Shown piece after piece: positions 51,899-62,562 of a DNA stretch of 64,000 nt (positions are counted from its first letter, which is position 1; every line of letters starts with the position of its first letter). Location: contig OX442314.1 in the NCBI GenBank assembly GCA_949358305.1, positions 62,567,369 to 62,631,368 on the forward strand. Direction: 5' to 3'. Both the position numbers and the translations under genes were made by a program. The stretch comes from Strigamia acuminata. Its lineage: Eukaryota > Arthropoda > Chilopoda > Geophilomorpha > Linotaeniidae. The notes under the pieces were generated by a model. That model worked only from the letters and a program-made list of their open reading frames with translations. It ran no database searches and was not told where the DNA came from.

Positions 51899-52097
51899 CT
51901 CTCGTTCGAAGTTCGGCTAACCTTCGTAGCACGTGTTTATTCGGCGAATCGTCTCTCGTTTCCCGAACCGTCCACGCGCTATTTGTTACCCCGACTTCGT
52001 TCCCGTTGCCAAAAACAGTCGTCGCCTCTTACTTCTTCTACTTTCTCGTCTACTTTATCGTCTATCGTCGCATCGAATCCTTCTATCCCACTTCTGA
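51899..52097 (-). other. Gypsy-2 leader and primer site
   Basis: On the minus strand TCAGAAGTGGGAT follows the LTR end, complementary to a tRNA-Leu-type acceptor/T-arm, then leader sequence shared with 29765-29964. Confidence 0.6.
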
Positions 52098-52353
52098 TGT
52101 AAACTGTCCCAAAGCTGAGACTAGCTGACCCGAAATTACCAACATATGCACAACAAGCTTAGTTAACTTCAAGTGATTTTATTAAACAAAACAAACTGAT
52201 TATATATCACACTGGTCAACCCTGATTGGTTGATTACAAAGAACGGCCCCCAATTAGCTGTTCACCCCCAAAACGTTTATCGGACATATTCCGTTTGTGT
52301 CCGCCCGCCCCCTGGCGATCGTTATCGCCCGTTACACCCGAAAAAACTCCACA
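52098..52353 (-). repeat. Gypsy-2 5' LTR
   Basis: 256 bp, TGTAAACTGTCCC...AACTCCACA on plus; followed by the AGTG duplication at 52354-52357. Confidence 0.88.
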
Positions 52354-52357
52354 AGTG

Positions 52358-52756
52358 TATGACTAACGTCGACGCGTACTGACCAGAATAGATAAGCAAA
52401 TAGTCTTGCATCAAAACTATAAACTGAAATAGAAAAACTAGGAAAAGATAGGAGAAAAGGTGAAAGAATGAAAGAAAGTTAGGAATGAGTAATGGATAAG
52501 AAAGGAAGAAATGAGGAAAATTAGGCTAAACAAGAGACAAACTAAAACAAAATGAAAACAATACAAGGTAGGAACAATTTGGGTTTATTAAGGAACATAA
52601 ACACGGGGAAACAATGCGTACAACTCGTACGCGTGAACACCGGACTGTGACAAAGAAAAACAAAGAAAAATAGAGAAAAATAGAGAAAAATAAAGAAAAA
52701 TAGAGAAAAATAAAGAAAAATAGAGAAAAATAAAGAAAAATAGAGAAAAAGAAAGA
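52358..52756. other. Non-coding, with an A-rich tandem repeat
   Basis: From about 52640 to 52756 a 10-12 bp unit of the form AAAATAGAGA is repeated about ten times. Nothing else is recognised. Confidence 0.6.
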
Positions 52757-53017
52757 ATGTCACGGTCCAGGTTTTCACGCGTTAAATAATACGCGCTTTT
52801 CCCTGTTTGTTTGAATTCTAATTGTTGTATTTTGTTTGCTAAAATAACCCTAAACTGAGCCTAATTCCTAACCTTGTATTTGTTTATTTCACATCCTCAT
52901 TTGTGTTGGTTTTCCCTTAGTTTCTCCTAACTTTTCCTAATTCTGTCCTATTTTCACTTGCTCTTTCCTGTCTTTTCTATTTCTGTTCTTTTTCTGTCCG
53001 CTTCCTACTTTGCATAT
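52757..53017 (+). repeat. LTR fragment related to the Gypsy-1 LTR, split by Gypsy-4
   Basis: It starts TGTCACGGTCCAGGTTTTCACGCG, close to the Gypsy-1 LTR start, in a similar C/T-rich style, and is interrupted at ATAT by Gypsy-4. It seems to continue after 61284, where GCCCGGTTTGGCCGCCCTG (about 61737) resembles a Gypsy-1 LTR block. The far end is not defined. Confidence 0.5.
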
Positions 53018-53563
53018 TGTCACGCGTACGGACCGTCCTGATTAACAGGCGATCCGTAGCGCTCGATTAGGCATTATTTTTACTTAACGTTGCTAAATTT
53101 CGGCCACAGATGGCGTTGACGATTGGAAACCGTCATCGCCATGTGATTGGACCGATCAATTAGTAAATGGGGGTTATGGCAGATTTGCTATAAAACCACC
53201 CGCTTTCAGACAGAGCTCTCTTCTCTGATGTCGCTCGATACTGAGTACGGCTGACGAGTCTTTTGTTTGATTTGATTGTTAATTTGAAAAGGGTATGACA
53301 GTGTTTGAATTTCATTTGTTATGATTGAGAATGTGAATTGTTAATCCATCCAATTATTCATTACTTGCAATGTGATATTAAATAGACCAAATTGTAAAAT
53401 TGATTAAGAATCAAACAGACACTTTGTCTGTTTGGTAAATAAAACTCATTTGAACTGAAATAAAAACTGACTCCATTTTATGCAAAACACTCACTCATCC
53501 TCCTATCACTAGGCCTAACACATGTTGCATGTATCACATTAGGAACCCAAAATACACGTAACA
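53018..53563 (+). repeat. Gypsy-4 5' LTR
   Basis: TGTCACGCGTACGG...TACACGTAACA, followed by AATGGTGGAGATGCAGG, a primer-site candidate like that of Gypsy-3. Confidence 0.93.
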
Positions 53564-54277
53564 AATGGTGGAGATGCAGGCTTTCTCTATACCACATATG
53601 AATTGGAGTAAAAACCCCGAAATTAGAGTAGAATAGCTGAAAATTCACTTTAAATTAGTGAAAAATTGGTAAAATTAGAGTGAAAATTGTTTTAAACTCA
53701 TATAAAATTTTGAAATAGCCTGACTTAATTTAAATATGAATGAGTCATTGTCAAAAGTGATAAGAATGATAGAAGTGAGTCATTGCTAATGAAGTTGATG
53801 GAGTTAATTAACTGATTATTGGCAAAATAGAAAAATAATAAAATAGGAATAAGATTTTGAATACTTTGGATGAATTTGCATAGAAAAAGAATATAGTTTG
53901 CATTTACTGATGAATAATTTTGAATTTCAGGAAATTTTTGTAAATTGTTTGTTGATAGAGTGTATATTAATGAAATATATCATTTGAATTAATTAATGAA
54001 TATTGATTGCTTTTCAGGATATTTTTGTAAAGTGTTTTTCATAGAAAGTTTTCTTGAATATTTGTTATTAGTGGTTTTTGATAAAATTTTGTAAATGACC
54101 GTGAAAATTGAATTATTCTAGAATTTTTGAAGTTTGATTGTTTAAACTGTTTAATCATTGATTTATTTTTCAGAGAGTAAAAGTGTTCTGTGTGTTAAAG
54201 AGTTATAGTGTTATTTATGAATAAAAATTAGTTTCAGGAGTTTCAGATCAAAGGATTGTGTCTTCAAACTTAATTAA
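53564..54277 (+). other. Gypsy-4 leader
   Basis: AT-rich leader after the primer site, without long frames. TTTTCAG sites near 54017 and 54172 and ATTGCAG at 54290 could be acceptors. Confidence 0.5.
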
Positions 54278-55708
54278 TTGATCATTGCAGACTCCAAACG
54301 TTATAAATTTTCGCAATCAGTAACGGATTATCTGTTTTCAACAAGAGAACCAGGAGAACTTGAACCACTGGGAGACAAGGTGACTGACCGGAAGAAGAGG
54401 TCAAAATCCAAAGGAGAAGAAAAAATTCAAAAAAGGGAAGGTTTTGAAACCCCGGAACAGCGCCATAGAAGACTAATAGACCCTGGTGTGTACAATTTAT
54501 TATTGCCTAAAGAAATTGAGGAATTAGGCGGTCTCTTGGAAACAGTGGAAGCAGATTTGGACGACGCATTTGAGGACGCAGCCCAAGAGATTGAGGACTC
54601 AAAAGAACTTATTCAACCAATATTGACAATTAAAAACGAACAATTTCCAGATAATATGGCAAGTGCTTCACCAGAATTAGTAGCAATACAAACAGTGTTA
54701 CAAAACTTAGTGGTCAATAGAAGAAATCCAGTTGATTTTGATCCAGCTACAGGTAACATTGATACGTGGTTAATTGGATATGAAGATACGATTGCTGATG
54801 ACACCGAAAGGATTAAACATTTGTCCATTGTGCTGAAACATTCTGCATCATCGTGGTATTTAGATCAACTTCCACTACATCCGACTAGAACTTGGACTGA
54901 ATGGAAAGATGCGATGAAAACAAAATTTAGACGGCAGATAACAACAATTTTGTCAAAGTTACAAACAATGCAGCACAAAGATGGAACAGCTCTGGAACAC
55001 ATGCAGAAGATATTAAAAGAATGTTCTTTTGCAAGACCAGCGTTTACTGAAGATCAAAAGATATTTCATGTGTTCCAGGGACTAAAAAAGGTGATCAGAG
55101 ACAAATTAGTAGCTAATTATCCAAAGACATTGGATCAATTAACATCTCAACTTGGATTATTGGAAGCCCATGCATTCAATGAGGACCCTGCAGAAATGTA
55201 GCTAACCCTACTGCAAAAAGCTGTTGATACAACAGGCGAGGTGAAACCGAGTTTGTTAGTTGAACCGAGCGACGTCAATAAAACCAAAGACGAGTTGTTA
55301 GCAGAGGTCAAAGTGCTAAGACAACAGCAGCAGTTTGGGGAAGTTCAATATGCAGAGGTTACTCCTGTCTTCTACCAAAATCAATGGTACACACCACATC
55401 CAAACCAGGCGCAGTTCTACAATAGAGGTAACTTTAGAGGACGACCTGGACAACAACGTGGATGGTGGAATAATAACAACAATTGGAACCAAGGTCAAGG
55501 ATTCCAACAACAATATCCACAACAACAATGGAATCCACCACAACAGCAATGGAATCCACCACAAGGTCAAAGACAACAGGGGAATCCAAATAACCAAGGT
55601 CATCCACAAAATCCAAATTATAAAGGTAAAAATTTCATTGAAAATTACCGAGGCCGAGGAAATCGAGGAGCCCCACGTGATGGACCACCTAATCCATCGG
55701 GAAACTAG
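54278..55708 (+). pseudogene. gag: Gypsy-4 Gag with one in-frame TAG
   Basis: Open from 54278 with no ATG until 54656 (MASASPELVAIQTVL). Capsid region parallels Gypsy-3 (DPATGNIDTWLIGYEDTIAD, WTEWKDAMKTKFRR). TAG at 55199-55201 interrupts the frame at a place where Gypsy-3 has a Leu; the same frame then continues for 169 codons into a Gln/Asn/Pro-rich RNA-binding-like tail (QQQWNPPQQQWNPP, RGRGNRG). A single T-to-A change at a Leu codon would explain it. It ends at 55706-55708 beside the frameshift site. Confidence 0.85.
55699..55705 (+). promoter_or_regulatory. Programmed -1 frameshift heptamer GGGAAAC (Gypsy-4)
   Basis: G-GGA-AAC in the gag frame, directly before the gag stop. The -1 frame is open from here through the ATG at 55780 into pol. 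Confidence 0.7.
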
Positions 55709-55779
55709 AATGGCCACAAAGACGGAAAAACAAGAAGAAATTTAAAAAGAGGAAATTAGAAATTATCGAGTTACACGCC

Positions 55780-58700
55780 ATGGATGAACTTTTGCAGATT
55801 CCAGTAGTATTAAATGGTATGGAAATCACTGGTGTCTTAGATTCTGGAGGTTTTCGTAACATCATCAGTGAAGATTTGGTGAGAACTCTGCAGCTCAAAT
55901 ATCAGCCCTGCCCAGGTGTTCGATTGAGAGTTGTGGATGGCTCATTGATAATCCCAGAAGGAAAAACCAGGATAACCATTGATGTTGGACAACAGCAACA
56001 TACCATTGACGTATTGATCGTTAATGGATTTGGACGCCATTTACTGCTGGGAGATAATTTCTTAAGATCTGCAAGGTGTAAACTCGACTATGACCAACAG
56101 AAGATCTTTGTAGGCCCAAAAGATGAACAACAAGAAGTTTTCCCAATGTCAAAGAATTATACTGATTTAAATTATATAGCCCGAGTTTTAAAACCAATAA
56201 CAATTCCAGCATTACATGAATGTGTAGTTCCAATAAAGATTGCAAAGAAAATAGATGATGAGTTATTTATAGAACCACTCAGTGGAGTAATCGACCGTTT
56301 TGGAGTAATTTGTTGCAAAACATTGACTAAATTCAGAAAAGGTGAAGGAGTTCTGCGAGTTGCAAATCCGACTAAAAAGACAATTTATTTAGGACGTAAC
56401 TCGGCAATTGCGAAAGCATTTTATGTAATTGAGTCTGGCGTGCTTGATGAAAAAAGAGATGATCATTTTGACTTTAGCACGGCCATGGCAAACGATAATA
56501 TGACAGCATCGCAACAAGCCTTAATGCAACAATTACTAGAGAAAAATTCTGATAGATTTGCAAAAACTGACAATGATTTAGGCAGAGCTCACACGATTAA
56601 ACATCGAATTGATACTGGAGATTCTCCTCCAATCCATTTACAACCATATAGACGATCAATTAAGGAAAGAGAAATCGAGGATGCTGAAACAAAGAAGTTA
56701 CTTGACCAGGGAGTAATAAGAGAATCTGAGAGCCCATGGAGTGCACCAGTACTGCTCATCAAGAAAAGAGATGGCAAATGGAGATTTTGTGTTGATTGGA
56801 GACGGTTAAACGCAGTAACAAAGAAAATGGTTTATCCCTTACCGCGTATTGACGACACCCTAGATCAATTAGCGGGTGCGAAGTATTTTTCAATGATGGA
56901 TCACATTCAGGGATATCACCAAGTTGAAATAGATGAACAAGATCGTGAAAAGACAGCGTTCACCACGTCTAGCGGACATTATGAGTTTAATGTCCTCGGA
57001 ATGGGATTATGTAACAGCCCAGCCGCCTTTCAAAAATTGATGAACAAAGTGCTTGGTAACCTCCTGGGAAAAGTATGTATTGCATATCTTGACGATGTGA
57101 TAGTGTTTTCAAAGACTTTCGATCAGCATCTTGTCGATTTGGAGGCAGTTTTCCAGAAGCTTAGAACAGCGAATCTCAAAGTCAAGCTGAGCAAATGTAC
57201 GTTTGCGACACACACCATACGATATCTCGGACATGTGGTTGATGCTGAAGGTATTTCACCGGATCCCAGGAACCTGGATTCTGTGGCCAAGTTTCCAATT
57301 CCTGTGAACGTTAAACAACTACGTGGTTTTCTTGGGTTATGCTCGTACTACCGGAAATTTATTAAAGGTTTTGCAGACTTTTCCAAACCTCTGGTGAATT
57401 TAACCAAGAAGGATGAAAAGTTTGATTGGGGACCACCCCACGACAAAGCATTCCACACGCTCCGAAATGCATTAATAACAGTGCCGGTGTTAGCGCATCC
57501 AAACTTCGCTCAGCCCTTCATGATTTCAACTGATGCAAGCGCATATGGTTTAGGAGCAATTCTTAAACAAAAAGTCAACAACCAAGAGCGTGTTATCGCT
57601 TATGCAAGTCGTTTAATGAGCACAGCTGAACAGAACTACACTGCAACTGATAGGGAAATGTTAGCCATCATTTTTGCAATAGAGAAATTTAGACCGTACT
57701 TGTATGGACAGAAATTCCAAATTATCACCGACCATTCTGCCCTCCAATGGCTGAGAGGAGTCCGAAATCCAAATGGACGTCTAGCCAGGTGGGCGCTGCA
57801 ACTAGCTGAGTATGATTTTGAAATATTTCATAAAAGCGGCAAGAAACACACAGATGCCGATGCTTTAAGTAGGATCCAGGAAGAATTAAGTGAAGAAGAA
57901 ATAGAAAAATTACCTTCGCTTTTCTTAGAAAACTTGGACCTCCCTGTTGAACAGAGGAAGGATCCCAAACTACTGGACCTAATAACAGCGCTAGAAAACC
58001 AAGAGCAACTTCCAAGAAAAAGAAGACGACCTCTAAAGCAGTTCGTTCTTCAAAACAAAACGTTGTTCAGGAAGAAAAAACTTAACAGTTCCCTGAACAT
58101 GGAAGATTTATTACTAGTAGTTCCAAAACAACTTAAAAAAGATGTATTATATGAAATGCACGATGGATTACTAGGAGCTCATTTGGGATTGGCAAAAACG
58201 TGGAAACGAATAAGAACACGATTTTTCTGGACAAGAATTTACAAGGATGTGAGAAATTACGTCTTGTCCTGCCAACAATGCGCAAAAGCAAAAACAATGA
58301 CCACCCCAGCGAAAGGACTAATGCAGCCATGGTCAACAGTCTCAAAACCTTTTGAGCGAATTGGAATAGATACACTTGGACCATTTCCATTGTCACGTCT
58401 TGGAAATAAACATGTTTTTGTTGTAACTGATTATCTTTCTAGAAATGCAATAGCTAGACCAGCAGCAGCAGCTACAGCGTTAGAAGCAGCGAAAACATTG
58501 CTTTATGAAGTTATTCTGAAAGAAGGCAGTCCGAGAGAAATCCTAAGCGACCGTGGAACGGAATACAGGAATAAAATGGTTGAAGAAGTCTCAAATATGT
58601 TTAAAAGTTTGCATAAAACTACGTCAGGATATCATCCAAGGACAAACGGATTGACTGAGAGATTTAACGCGACATTCGCAAAAATGTTGCAAAGTTACGT

Positions 58701-59505
58701 TAATGAAGAACACACTGACTGGGACGAATTTCTTCCATTTCTTCTGTTTTCATACAACACGGGCGTTCATGAAACAACAGGATATACACCACATTATTTA
58801 CTTCGTGGATATGATGTAGATTTGACAGTAGATGTTAATTTGGACTTGCCACAGAAAGAATATACATTAAGAACAGCAACATTCATTCGAGCAGCCAGGA
58901 AAATTGCAAATGAGAGACTTGAAAAACAATCTGCAAAAAGCAAGAAAAGGTTTGATGAAGACAGAGTCAACAAAGAATTTGAACCAGGTGAATTGGTTTA
59001 TTTGAAAACCATTAATAGAAAAGTTGGCTTGTCAGAGAAGCTTTTACCGCAATTTTCTGGCCCTTATGAAATTGTGCGAAGAACGGCACCAAATGACTAT
59101 GAAATAATCAATTCTACAAGAAAGAAAAGTGACATAGTGAATGTGGAACGATTAAAACCATACAAAGAACGAGTAGAACCAGAAATAGATGAAGTTCTGA
59201 AAGACTTACCAGAAAAGAAAGTGAAATTTGTTGATAAAGTTCAGAAAATCAGTAAAAACTGTGAAATAATGGTTGAAAACACAGAAAAACAAGTGAAAAC
59301 ACCAAAAATCAAGCCAAAGGAACGTTATATAGATGATACGGAACAAATTTCATTGAAATCGCTATTTGAATCACAGCCCACGAACGAAAATGATGAAAAC
59401 CAGCTTAAAAATCCGCCACTAGATGGCGCAAACACAAAAAACCATGATTTCCGGTCGCGCAGACTCAGACCGTTGAAACGAAAAGACTATCGCCATTACT
59501 ACTAA
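55780..59505 (+). CDS. pol: Gypsy-4 Pol: protease, RT, RNase H, integrase
   Basis: 1241 codons from ATG 55780 (MDELLQIPVVLNGMEITGV), though entry by frameshift from 55699 is more likely. Protease LDSGGFRNIIS, RT with YLDD at 436-439, RNase H (STDASAYGLGAIL, TDHSALQWL), integrase zinc region (HDGLLGAHLGL...CQQCAKAK), D in IGIDTLGPF, D in LSDRGTEY, E in NGLTERFN, and the GPY/F block SGPYEIVRRTAPNDYEI. Highly similar to Gypsy-3 Pol through to this block, with a different acidic tail. It has no break, so this copy could supply enzymes in trans. Confidence 0.93.
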   Translation: MDELLQIPVVLNGMEITGVLDSGGFRNIISEDLVRTLQLKYQPCPGVRLRVVDGSLIIPEGKTRITIDVGQQQHTIDVLIVNGFGRHLLLGDNFLRSARCKLDYDQQKIFVGPKDEQQEVFPMSKNYTDLNYIARVLKPITIPALHECVVPIKIAKKIDDELFIEPLSGVIDRFGVICCKTLTKFRKGEGVLRVANPTKKTIYLGRNSAIAKAFYVIESGVLDEKRDDHFDFSTAMANDNMTASQQALMQQLLEKNSDRFAKTDNDLGRAHTIKHRIDTGDSPPIHLQPYRRSIKEREIEDAETKKLLDQGVIRESESPWSAPVLLIKKRDGKWRFCVDWRRLNAVTKKMVYPLPRIDDTLDQLAGAKYFSMMDHIQGYHQVEIDEQDREKTAFTTSSGHYEFNVLGMGLCNSPAAFQKLMNKVLGNLLGKVCIAYLDDVIVFSKTFDQHLVDLEAVFQKLRTANLKVKLSKCTFATHTIRYLGHVVDAEGISPDPRNLDSVAKFPIPVNVKQLRGFLGLCSYYRKFIKGFADFSKPLVNLTKKDEKFDWGPPHDKAFHTLRNALITVPVLAHPNFAQPFMISTDASAYGLGAILKQKVNNQERVIAYASRLMSTAEQNYTATDREMLAIIFAIEKFRPYLYGQKFQIITDHSALQWLRGVRNPNGRLARWALQLAEYDFEIFHKSGKKHTDADALSRIQEELSEEEIEKLPSLFLENLDLPVEQRKDPKLLDLITALENQEQLPRKRRRPLKQFVLQNKTLFRKKKLNSSLNMEDLLLVVPKQLKKDVLYEMHDGLLGAHLGLAKTWKRIRTRFFWTRIYKDVRNYVLSCQQCAKAKTMTTPAKGLMQPWSTVSKPFERIGIDTLGPFPLSRLGNKHVFVVTDYLSRNAIARPAAAATALEAAKTLLYEVILKEGSPREILSDRGTEYRNKMVEEVSNMFKSLHKTTSGYHPRTNGLTERFNATFAKMLQSYVNEEHTDWDEFLPFLLFSYNTGVHETTGYTPHYLLRGYDVDLTVDVNLDLPQKEYTLRTATFIRAARKIANERLEKQSAKSKKRFDEDRVNKEFEPGELVYLKTINRKVGLSEKLLPQFSGPYEIVRRTAPNDYEIINSTRKKSDIVNVERLKPYKERVEPEIDEVLKDLPEKKVKFVDKVQKISKNCEIMVENTEKQVKTPKIKPKERYIDDTEQISLKSLFESQPTNENDENQLKNPPLDGANTKNHDFRSRRLRPLKRKDYRHYY

Positions 59506-60244
59506 AGTTCTTTGCAACGGTGAACGCAGATAATAGCGTGACCCGAAACAAAGTCTTATTTTGATTATTTACTGATAAATTGTGTTGAATTGTGTGTTAA
59601 AAGGTTTGTGTGCATGTTGTGAATGTTTTTTAGGTGATTTTAGAAATGAATTGTGATGTTTTTAACGTCCTTATGAGCGAATTTCACGAAATAAAATTCA
59701 CCGCCATTTTCCTCACTCGTGTCGAATGTTAATTAGGTGAAAATACTTTAGACTAAAATTTTAAATAATTGAAAGATAAATTTTATAAAAATTTGAAATA
59801 ATCGAAAATTGAAATTAATAATACAGGAAAATAGAAACAAAATTAATGGTAATGACATGAGTGTTCGAGAGGTGCGATGAGAATAAATTATTGCGAATTT
59901 CGTTGGAAATGAATAGATTTGAATTGATTTTGATGAACTGTAAATATTTTGTGATGGAATTTTGATTGAATTTTGATAAAAGTAGTTTATTATGAATAAT
60001 TAAATTGAGAAGAGTTGAAGTTTATGAATTTTAAAGAAAACTTAGAAAACAAGAAAAAATTTGAAATTATTTTGATGACTGTTTTGAACTTTTTATGAAA
60101 AGATTAGTTTATAATGAGAATAATTTTGTGTGTTATGTATGATTTAGTTTACATTGCTTAATTTTGACTTATCTTATTTTATTTTATTTTCTCTGTAAAT
60201 AGGTGAGAGGCTTGTTGTGAGTTTGTGCTAGTGTGAAACAGCTA
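59506..60244 (+). other. Gypsy-4 spacer between pol and the ORF3 stub
   Basis: AT-rich, no frame of note. Ends with TAAATAG and a GTGAGAGG context before the stub ATG. Confidence 0.5.
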
Positions 60245-60448
60245 ATGAATAAAATGGCAAACAAGTTTGATAGAATGGACATTCATTCCACTTCGGATGA
60301 GGAATCTGATGAATTTGAGGTGCCTGATTATGTTCCACCTGAGCCAAGTGAATTAATGCCACAAAACACGAAAGTTTTGAACCTTTTGAGGAAATCTAAG
60401 TTAATTTATTTGTATAATTTTCATTTGAAGTCTGATTTTGTTTTATAA
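60245..60448 (+). pseudogene. Gypsy-4 ORF3 stub (peptidase lost)
   Basis: ATG 60245 gives MNKMANKFDRMDIHSTSDEE, matching the N-terminus of Gypsy-3 ORF3 (MASKFDRMDVRSDSD), then an acidic/proline stretch and a hydrophobic out-of-family tail ending at 60448. The basic region and the Ulp1 domain are absent, and only 285 bp remain before the LTR. It is a deletion remnant, or a very short accessory peptide. Confidence 0.7.
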
Positions 60449-60733
60449 TTTTTTTTTGAACATGTAAAATGAGAATATCACAAAGATACTGATATTAAGT
60501 TGAATTGACAATCTTTAGTTTGAATTTTGAATTGTGAACCCTAAAGTAAAAGGGAGTAAATAAATGAATAATATGTTTGGAGAATTTGAATTATAATTGT
60601 AAAACACTGTGTAATAAGCTTTTATGAGTAAGAAATGAACGAACATTCTTTGAGAATGTCCGATTGTAATGAGAGATTTGTCTGTACCCGAAATTTGAAT
60701 TTTAGGGACTAAAATTAAAGCAAAAAAGGGAGT
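60449..60733 (+). other. Gypsy-4 3' UTR and purine tract
   Basis: AT-rich; AAAAAAGGGAGT before the LTR is the likely plus-strand primer. Confidence 0.6.
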
Positions 60734-61279
60734 TGTCACGCGTACGGACCGTCCTGATTAACAGGCGATCCGTAGCGCTCGATTAGGCATTATTTTTACT
60801 TAACGTTGCTAAATTTCGGCCACAGATGGCGTTGACGATTGGAAACCGTCATCGCCATGTGATTGGACCGATCAATTAGTAAATGGGGGTTATGGCAGAT
60901 TTGCTATAAAACCACCCGCTTTCAGACAGAGCTCTCTTCTCTGATGTCGCTCGATACTGAGTACGGCTGACGAGTCTTTTGTTTGATTTGATTGTTAATT
61001 TGAAAAGGGTATGACAGTGTTTGAATTTCATTTGTTATGATTGAGAATGTGAATTGTTAATCCATCCAATTATTCATTACTTGCAATGTGATATTAAATA
61101 GACCAAATTGTAAAATTGATTAAGAATCAAACAGACACTTTGTCTGTTTGGTAAATAAAACTCATTTGAACTGAAATAAAAACTGACTCCATTTTATGCA
61201 AAACACTCACTCATCCTCCTATCACTAGGCCTAACACATGTTGCGTGTATCACATTAGGAACCCAAAATACACGTAACA
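60734..61279 (+). repeat. Gypsy-4 3' LTR
   Basis: 546 bp, one difference from the 5' LTR seen (GTTGCGTGTATC here, GTTGCATGTATC there). ATAT follows. Confidence 0.93.
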
Positions 61280-61283
61280 ATAT

Positions 61284-62117
61284 CAGCTGATTCGGTGTGT
61301 TGTCATGAGTCATGCTCATTTGGCATGCACCAAACCACCGGATTGGTTGATTTGCTCTTCTGTGATTGGTTTAAGCTTGGCCCAGTCTATTCTGGACCAA
61401 GTTTACCTCTCACCCTTTTTTCCCACTGCCGAGTCAGTTGTGCTTTGAGCTTTGGATGTAGTAAGAGCTTTTTGAGCCGGCACCCTCAGAATGCCTGCAC
61501 AACTCACTAGGGAGCTGCCTCTAAGCTATCCCTTGCTCGTGAGCCTGAAACATGGCCACTGAGTTTTTTCATCATCATACGTGATTAAATTCACGGTTTT
61601 ATCCATTCGAATTTCCTTTGCTTTTCCTCTTTATTTGATTTTAACACCGTGATACGCCGTTTGGGGCCAGAATGAGATTCATTTGCGCCATGAGTTTGTG
61701 TGTTTTGGTTCCTTGCGTGAGCAGCGCGGTAATTAGCCCGGTTTGGCCGCCCTGCCTTTATGGGGCTTTAGCCTAACTTGGCATCGGTTGGATTTTAGAT
61801 GTGTTTAGGCAGCCGTACGTGCCAATTAGTACGCGTTAGTGCTCATTCCTCGTCGAGATTCAACAGCGAGGCGGACGCTGACGCATCGGGATAATACGCG
61901 AGTTCTCTTTGTTATTCATTCCGGCAATTGTTAAGCACTGCCTGGTATTATCGACTAGTCGGGATTACACGCGTTCCCTTTAAGATTCGTGTTGTTTCCG
62001 AGTTGGAACGGGCTGCGTTCTCGTTTAACTTCGTGTTTGCACGATATGTTGCGGGTTGCTCTCGTTTAACTTCGTGTTTGATAGGTTTGTAGGCGCCGGA
62101 CATCAATGAAAAGGAGC
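61284..62117. other. Probable continuation of the Gypsy-1-related LTR and unassigned flank
   Basis: Resumes after the Gypsy-4 target duplication. The block around 61720-61790 resembles the Gypsy-1 LTR. A short direct repeat, CTCGTTTAACTTCGTGTTTG, occurs at 62021 and 62061. No gene. Confidence 0.45.
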
Positions 62118-62545
62118 TGACACTCGATTTAAACGGTGCGGGAACTCGCATTATGCGACCGCCATCTTTTATTCATCGTGATGAGAGAGAGAACATAAAA
62201 GCGCACCTCTTTCGAGGCTACAAAACTTAAAGTAGAATGAATCATTGTTAACAAGCAAGGATTCATTCTTTACATAACAAAAGTAAAGTAAACCTGGCAT
62301 AAACAATAGATAATGTAAACAAAGGCCATGAGAAACTAAAAGATAAGCGCTCATATTAGAGCAGGCGACATATGGGCATGTCATTGCTAATAAGCACATT
62401 GGTTGGGGCACTTAGCACAGGAACAAGGGTTTAAAAGTCAATATCAACCAATGTAACACGGATACAGAATTGCAATGACACACACGTTGCATTTAACCGG
62501 AAATATGCAACCGATAAGATCAAACAGTTGGGCATTTTTCTAACA
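62118..62545 (-). repeat. Copia-5 3' LTR
   Basis: The right boundary is sure: TTCTAACA next to AATCCCCCTTT, a purine tract on the minus strand. The left boundary at TGACACTCGATTTAAACGG is set by likeness to the Copia-2 LTR start. It has AATAAAAGATGGCGG on the minus strand like the others. Confidence 0.65.
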
Positions 62546-62562
62546 AATCCCCCTTTGCGCAA

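Larger units (their letters stand above)
37164..52353 (-). mobile_element. Gypsy-2: Ty3/gypsy element (minus) carrying nested Copia-4 and Gypsy-3
   Basis: LTRs at 37164-37409 (246 bp) and 52098-52353 (256 bp; a 10-bp deletion explains the difference) with AGTG duplications at 37160-37163 and 52354-52357. Gag is at 50411-51898, the end of pol at 37423-38039. RT, RNase H and the front of integrase are missing at the Copia-4 junction. Confidence 0.88.
53018..61279 (+). mobile_element. Gypsy-4: Ty3/gypsy element, ORF3 reduced
   Basis: Two 546-bp LTRs with one mismatch noted, ATAT duplications (53014-53017 and 61280-61283), gag with one nonsense codon, intact pol, and an ORF3 stub. Sister family of Gypsy-3. 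Confidence 0.94.

Noticed and set aside
52620-52756. Functional poly-A or origin-like element
   Set aside because: It is a simple A-rich tandem repeat with no further signal.
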